A DNA stretch of 64,000 nucleotides, taken from Histomonas meleagridis (lineage: Eukaryota; Parabasalia; Tritrichomonadida; Dientamoebidae). The stretch is taken from the NCBI GenBank assembly GCA_020186115.1, contig WSYJ01000060.1, forward strand, positions 1,488,001 to 1,552,000. The letters are read 5' to 3'. The notes below the pieces were generated by a model, which did no database searches, was not told the DNA's origin, and was given only the letters and a program-made list of their open reading frames with translations. Both the position numbers and the translations under genes were made by a program. Position 1 is the first letter of the stretch, and every line of letters begins with the position of its first letter. Shown here piece after piece: positions 60,849 through 64,000 of this stretch.

Positions 60849-61778
60849 TTACTCTTTATCTTTCGCATCATCACTTTCACTATTCTTGTTTTCTTTTTCT
60901 TTCTCTTTGCCTTTTCCATCATCATTATCATCCTTCTTCATATACTTATCTCGTAATTCTTCTACATCAACAGTTTCATCTTCTAATTCAAGATCTCGAA
61001 GTCTGTCGTTCAGTTCTTCAATTTCATCAAGTAATCTGTTGATTCTTCCATTCATCTTTTTCTCTTTGCGTTGTTTCTTTTCTTTCGCTTCCTGAAGTGC
61101 TGTTTCTGTTTCTGTTTGCGAAAGAAGTGCAGATCGTTCATGTCGAACTTCTTGTGACTGTGGAATGGTGCATGGCTTCGTATTGTCAAACTCTTTCTTC
61201 GTTTTGTTGACTTTGGACCTCAAAAATGATTTTTTGGATGAAAGTTCTTGATATTTGGTTTCAAGATCTGTGGCTGTTTGATATTTGTTACTAACGACAC
61301 ATGACGCAAGCTGTTGCTTTTGGGTTTGTGCTTGCTCGTGCGCAAGGTCTATGGTCTTTTTGTTTCGTTGGATTTCAATCATTAAATAAGCTTTTTCTTT
61401 TTGAAGACCAAGAGCAACTGATGGGTGATGCACGGACTTGGCTTTTTGAAGCTCTGTTTCTGCATCACGAATTTCAACTTCAAGCTCTGAAAGACGTTTT
61501 TTACAATCTTGCTCAGTTTGGGATCCTTCTGCATCGGCATCAAGATAATTGGCTAAAGCATTACCATAGCCTTCACGTTCTTTAAGCGTCTCACTTGCTT
61601 CTTGATATTCACGTTCAACTTGTTGATACTCATTCTCAGCTCTTCGATATTCGGTAAGCGCTTTTTTATATTCATCAATTAGGTATTCTTTTTCATGTAG
61701 GCCATCACCTCCTCTCCAATAAAATTCTTTGTGCTGAGATTGTGATGGTGTTCTCTTTGCAAACGGAACCCTTGACAT
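60849..61778 (-). CDS. Coiled-coil protein of unknown function
   Basis: 309 residues, almost entirely heptad-rich and charged (EYRRAENEYQQVEREYQEAS, RINRLLDEIEELNDRLRDLE). The N-terminus is basic (SRVPFAKRTPSQSQHKEFYW) and the tail is Lys/Glu/Asp-only. There is no membrane segment. The family was not recognised; a cytoskeletal or flagellar role is possible but only suggested by composition. On the minus strand GGCCGTTTATTTTCGACTTTTTG lies about 50-85 bp upstream; ATGs between that box and the start are followed by short frames. Confidence 0.65.
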   Translation of the reverse strand: MSRVPFAKRTPSQSQHKEFYWRGGDGLHEKEYLIDEYKKALTEYRRAENEYQQVEREYQEASETLKEREGYGNALANYLDADAEGSQTEQDCKKRLSELEVEIRDAETELQKAKSVHHPSVALGLQKEKAYLMIEIQRNKKTIDLAHEQAQTQKQQLASCVVSNKYQTATDLETKYQELSSKKSFLRSKVNKTKKEFDNTKPCTIPQSQEVRHERSALLSQTETETALQEAKEKKQRKEKKMNGRINRLLDEIEELNDRLRDLELEDETVDVEELRDKYMKKDDNDDGKGKEKEKENKNSESDDAKDKE

Positions 61779-61954
61779 ATGGACTAACGAACAATTCTAT
61801 AAAATATTTTGTCCATACATTTGATCGGTACAAAAAGTCGAAAATAAACGGCCTATAAACTTCCTTTCCAAAAAACTCTATTCACTACATGAAACATATT
61901 TTGAATTTGTTTTTTCTTAAAAAAAATATACAACTGCAAATCTTATTTATTTTT

Positions 61955-63082
61955 TTAAATGAGATAGAACAGAAAAAGAATTAATGTACCGCACAAATAA
62001 GCAAGCCAATTTGTATTTTTGGGAAGCAAAAGGATTCCAAGAAGTGAAAGCAACAACGCAATGATGGTTAATACGTAAGGTTGATGTTTTTTCCATTGTT
62101 CAACATAATCATCATCATTAAACTCTTCATTGCAAAACTTCGACTTCATGAAGTAATAAAACATTTTATTTTGTCTTGAAACAGATTTTTCAATAAATTC
62201 CTTATCATATACTTCAACATTAAAGTCAAGTGAATAGGCGCCACGATACGTAACGGTCTCTCCCTCCTTTTTGAAAAATAACTGAAAACGCATATTCAAA
62301 ACGTTTGAATCTGAAGTTCTTGAAAATTTGGAATAAACATCAAAAGCTAAAGAGTCGCCAGACTTCATAATGTTGTTTGTTGATGTTACACTTAGTGGTT
62401 GAAACATTGGTTGAACATAATGAACAGTTCTTGTTAGGCCATCTTTGTTTCTGGTCCAATCTGAAACAGCTAATCCAGTACTACCAAACATTGTTAGAAT
62501 TTCAGTTATGTTTTCAGGCTTTTTGAGGATTTCAATAATTGTTTTGAGATTCGTATTGATTGTTTCTTCAAATACATGAGGAGCCTTAAGGAGAGTAATC
62601 CTTTTGATAACTTCTGTTTCATCTTTTGAATTAAATCCAAACGATTGATTAACACGACAATGAGATTCTGTTAGAAGTTTAATGAATGAGACAATTTTAT
62701 CTCGATTTTGAAATGAACTAAAAATTACCTTTTGTGAATCTGAAAGAACAATTTCTAGTCCTTTCTCAAAGCCGCGTCGATTTATTTTAGCAAGTATTTT
62801 TATATCACTAAAATCAATTTCAACAGACCATTGATATATATTATGTTTTGGAACAAATGTTAACGAATTATATGTGATTACCATGTCTCCTTGGATTGTT
62901 TTCCCTTCTGGAGATGAATAATATCCACTTGATTTGAAAATTATATCAGAAGATTTTGGAATATTTGTTGCATATTTAATATATGAAGTGGAAGAAATGG
63001 AAGATTTAGAACCTTCGCTTAAATCGTCTGAAAGTGATGGAAAACGGTCAAGAACAACTGATCTTTCTGTGTTTGATATCAT
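61955..63082 (-). CDS. GRAM-VASt protein, Aster/Lam-like lipid transporter
   Basis: 375 residues. A GRAM domain (about 45-150) shows GDMVITYNSLTFVPK and EIDFSDIKILAKINRRGF plus GLEIVL. A VASt domain (about 170-330) starts ITLLKAPHVFEETINTNLKT and includes AVSDWTRNKDGLTRTVHYVQ. Two closely spaced C-terminal hydrophobic segments (VLTIIALLLSLLGILLL and LAYLCGTLILFLFYLI) anchor it. In animals and yeast GRAM-VASt proteins sit in the ER at plasma-membrane contacts and move sterol. Trichomonads take sterol from the host, so a role in distribution is plausible. Divergent from the next gene, 64 bp apart. Confidence 0.8.
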   Translation of the reverse strand: MISNTERSVVLDRFPSLSDDLSEGSKSSISSTSYIKYATNIPKSSDIIFKSSGYYSSPEGKTIQGDMVITYNSLTFVPKHNIYQWSVEIDFSDIKILAKINRRGFEKGLEIVLSDSQKVIFSSFQNRDKIVSFIKLLTESHCRVNQSFGFNSKDETEVIKRITLLKAPHVFEETINTNLKTIIEILKKPENITEILTMFGSTGLAVSDWTRNKDGLTRTVHYVQPMFQPLSVTSTNNIMKSGDSLAFDVYSKFSRTSDSNVLNMRFQLFFKKEGETVTYRGAYSLDFNVEVYDKEFIEKSVSRQNKMFYYFMKSKFCNEEFNDDDYVEQWKKHQPYVLTIIALLLSLLGILLLPKNTNWLAYLCGTLILFLFYLI

Positions 63083-63146
63083 CCTCCATGAAATTGAGAA
63101 AGTTTGTTCGGATATTATTGAATATGTTCGTTTGAATTGTGGGAGA

Positions 63147-64000
63147 ATGTTCTCAAGGTTTTTTATTTTAAAGCGTTATTTTTGGATCAGATTTATAGTT
63201 TTTATTTTCCTTTTTTTAGCTTTTATCCAATTGATTTTAATGCCAAAGACAACTTCTAATAAAACTATTTATCCAAAATCAATTAATTCAATTCGAAAGA
63301 ATGAAATGCCCCATATGAATAGTGGTGTTTATCTGGACTTTACAGGAGCAGGCGTTTATAATGATAGAGTTTTTGATGAATATAAAAACGAAGTATTAAA
63401 TTCATTTTACCCAATAAATCATTCATTGCATTCACACAAGAAAACACAAGAAGAAGTTGTTGAAGAAATTAGGCAAGAAATTCTTGATTTTGTTGGTGCA
63501 TCTAAAAATAAATTCTCAGTGATTTTTGTTGCTAGCGCCACACAAGCGCTCAAAACAATAGGAGAAAACTTTCCATGGAAGCCATGTTCCAAGTATGCAT
63601 ATACTAAATATAATCATAACTCAGTTCTTGGAATTCGGAAATATGCAATAAGATCCAATTCAAGTTTTATCCCACTTGCTTGGCCTCCAAATATCACAGA
63701 ACTCAAATCCATCAAAACGGAACCTAATTGTCCCAATTTATTTGCGTTTCCTTTTGAAGATAATTTTGCAGGAACTAAACCATCTCCAAATTTTATTCAC
63801 GAAGTTACCACAAACAAAGACATTTTAAACAATTGGTATATTCTTGGTGATGTTGCTGCATATTTACCTACAAATCCTCTGAACCTTAGCGAAACTTTTC
63901 TTGACGCATCAGTTCTATCGTTCTACAAAATTTTAGGGTACCCCAACACCGGTGCATTAATAATTAGTAACAGATTAAAGAAGCATTTACATAAAACTAC
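63147..64000 (+). CDS. Membrane-anchored class V aminotransferase, MOCOS-like (5' part)
   Basis: 284 codons are visible and the frame is open at the window end. An N-terminal signal anchor (about 8-32: LKRYFWIRFIVFIFLFLAFI) is followed by a PLP fold: VYLDFTGAGVYNDRVFDEY, RQEILDFVGASKN, VIFVASATQALKTIGENFPW, NHNSVLGIRKYA, LFAFPFEDNFAG, WYILGDVAAYLPTNPLNLSE and SFYKILGYPNTGALII, whose Lys should bind PLP. This order is closest to the N-terminal domain of molybdenum cofactor sulfurase. Whether the MOSC part follows is unknown. The membrane anchor is unusual. Confidence 0.8.
   Translation, partial: MFSRFFILKRYFWIRFIVFIFLFLAFIQLILMPKTTSNKTIYPKSINSIRKNEMPHMNSGVYLDFTGAGVYNDRVFDEYKNEVLNSFYPINHSLHSHKKTQEEVVEEIRQEILDFVGASKNKFSVIFVASATQALKTIGENFPWKPCSKYAYTKYNHNSVLGIRKYAIRSNSSFIPLAWPPNITELKSIKTEPNCPNLFAFPFEDNFAGTKPSPNFIHEVTTNKDILNNWYILGDVAAYLPTNPLNLSETFLDASVLSFYKILGYPNTGALIISNRLKKHLHKT

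Noticed and set aside
1..64000. CRISPR arrays, operons, ribosome binding sites
   Set aside because: The DNA is eukaryotic; no direct-repeat/spacer structure or bacterial gene organisation was seen.

Overview
This is AT-rich, intron-poor eukaryotic DNA, most likely from a parabasalid (trichomonad) such as Tritrichomonas or Trichomonas. The evidence is conserved eukaryotic core genes (CCT delta, SmD2, symplekin, RTEL1, actin) lying next to typical trichomonad families: BspA-like leucine-rich repeats, DUF3447 ankyrin proteins, GP63 metalloproteases, small R2R3 Myb proteins and BTB-like proteins. Genes have very short upstream regions, with a CACTTTT (or reversed AAAAGTG) box and an AACGG(T/C) box close to the ATG. 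This recalls the initiator-like and Myb-bound core promoter elements known from T. vaginalis. The species assignment is inference; no ribosomal RNA or other marker is present. No tRNA, rRNA or recognisable trichomonad intron was found.

Left part (1 to about 18.3 kb), accessory and decayed: the 3' end of a CCT delta gene, a secreted basic repeat protein, a broken DUF3447 ankyrin gene, a broken BspA-like gene (6.4-8.0 kb) and, divergent from it by 49 bp, a small secreted protein resembling the lactococcin 972 bacteriocin family (8.06-8.45 kb). Beyond these lie a BspA fossil, a Merlin/ISXO2-type transposase with two frameshifts followed by a 113-bp tandem array, long AT-rich gene-free DNA, and a broken DDE integrase of IS3/IS481 type. 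A 195-bp repeat occurs at 4.7 kb and, inverted, at 15.9 kb, bracketing about 11 kb of this region.

Right part (18.4-64 kb), dense core genes: symplekin, an IQUB-like radial spoke protein, an alpha-solenoid protein, an R2R3 Myb, an unknown protein, a GP63-like protease, a polytopic membrane protein, an ankyrin-RhoGEF-PH protein, a TMEM86/YhhN-like protein, a PlsC-type acyltransferase, actin, a Thr/Ser/Asn-repeat surface protein, a BTB-like coiled-coil protein divergent from a C2 protein, SmD2, a FOP/LisH-like protein, a MOK-type kinase, two related Mybs, a RhoGEF-PH-kelch protein, a divergent Ras-like GTPase, a pRiA4b ORF3-like protein, RTEL1, a coiled-coil protein, a GRAM-VASt (Aster/Lam-like) protein and, running off the end, a membrane-anchored MOCOS-like class V aminotransferase.

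Themes are cytoskeleton and Rho signalling (actin, two RhoGEFs), cilium/basal body (IQUB-like, FOP-like, MOK), RNA processing (symplekin, SmD2) and membrane lipids (acyltransferase, YhhN, GRAM-VASt). The most unusual items are the bacteriocin-like gene, a GC-richer segment at 47.14-47.27 kb that folds on paper into a closed pseudoknot behind a promoter-like motif, a conserved element upstream of two Myb paralogues, and the 195-bp inverted repeat.
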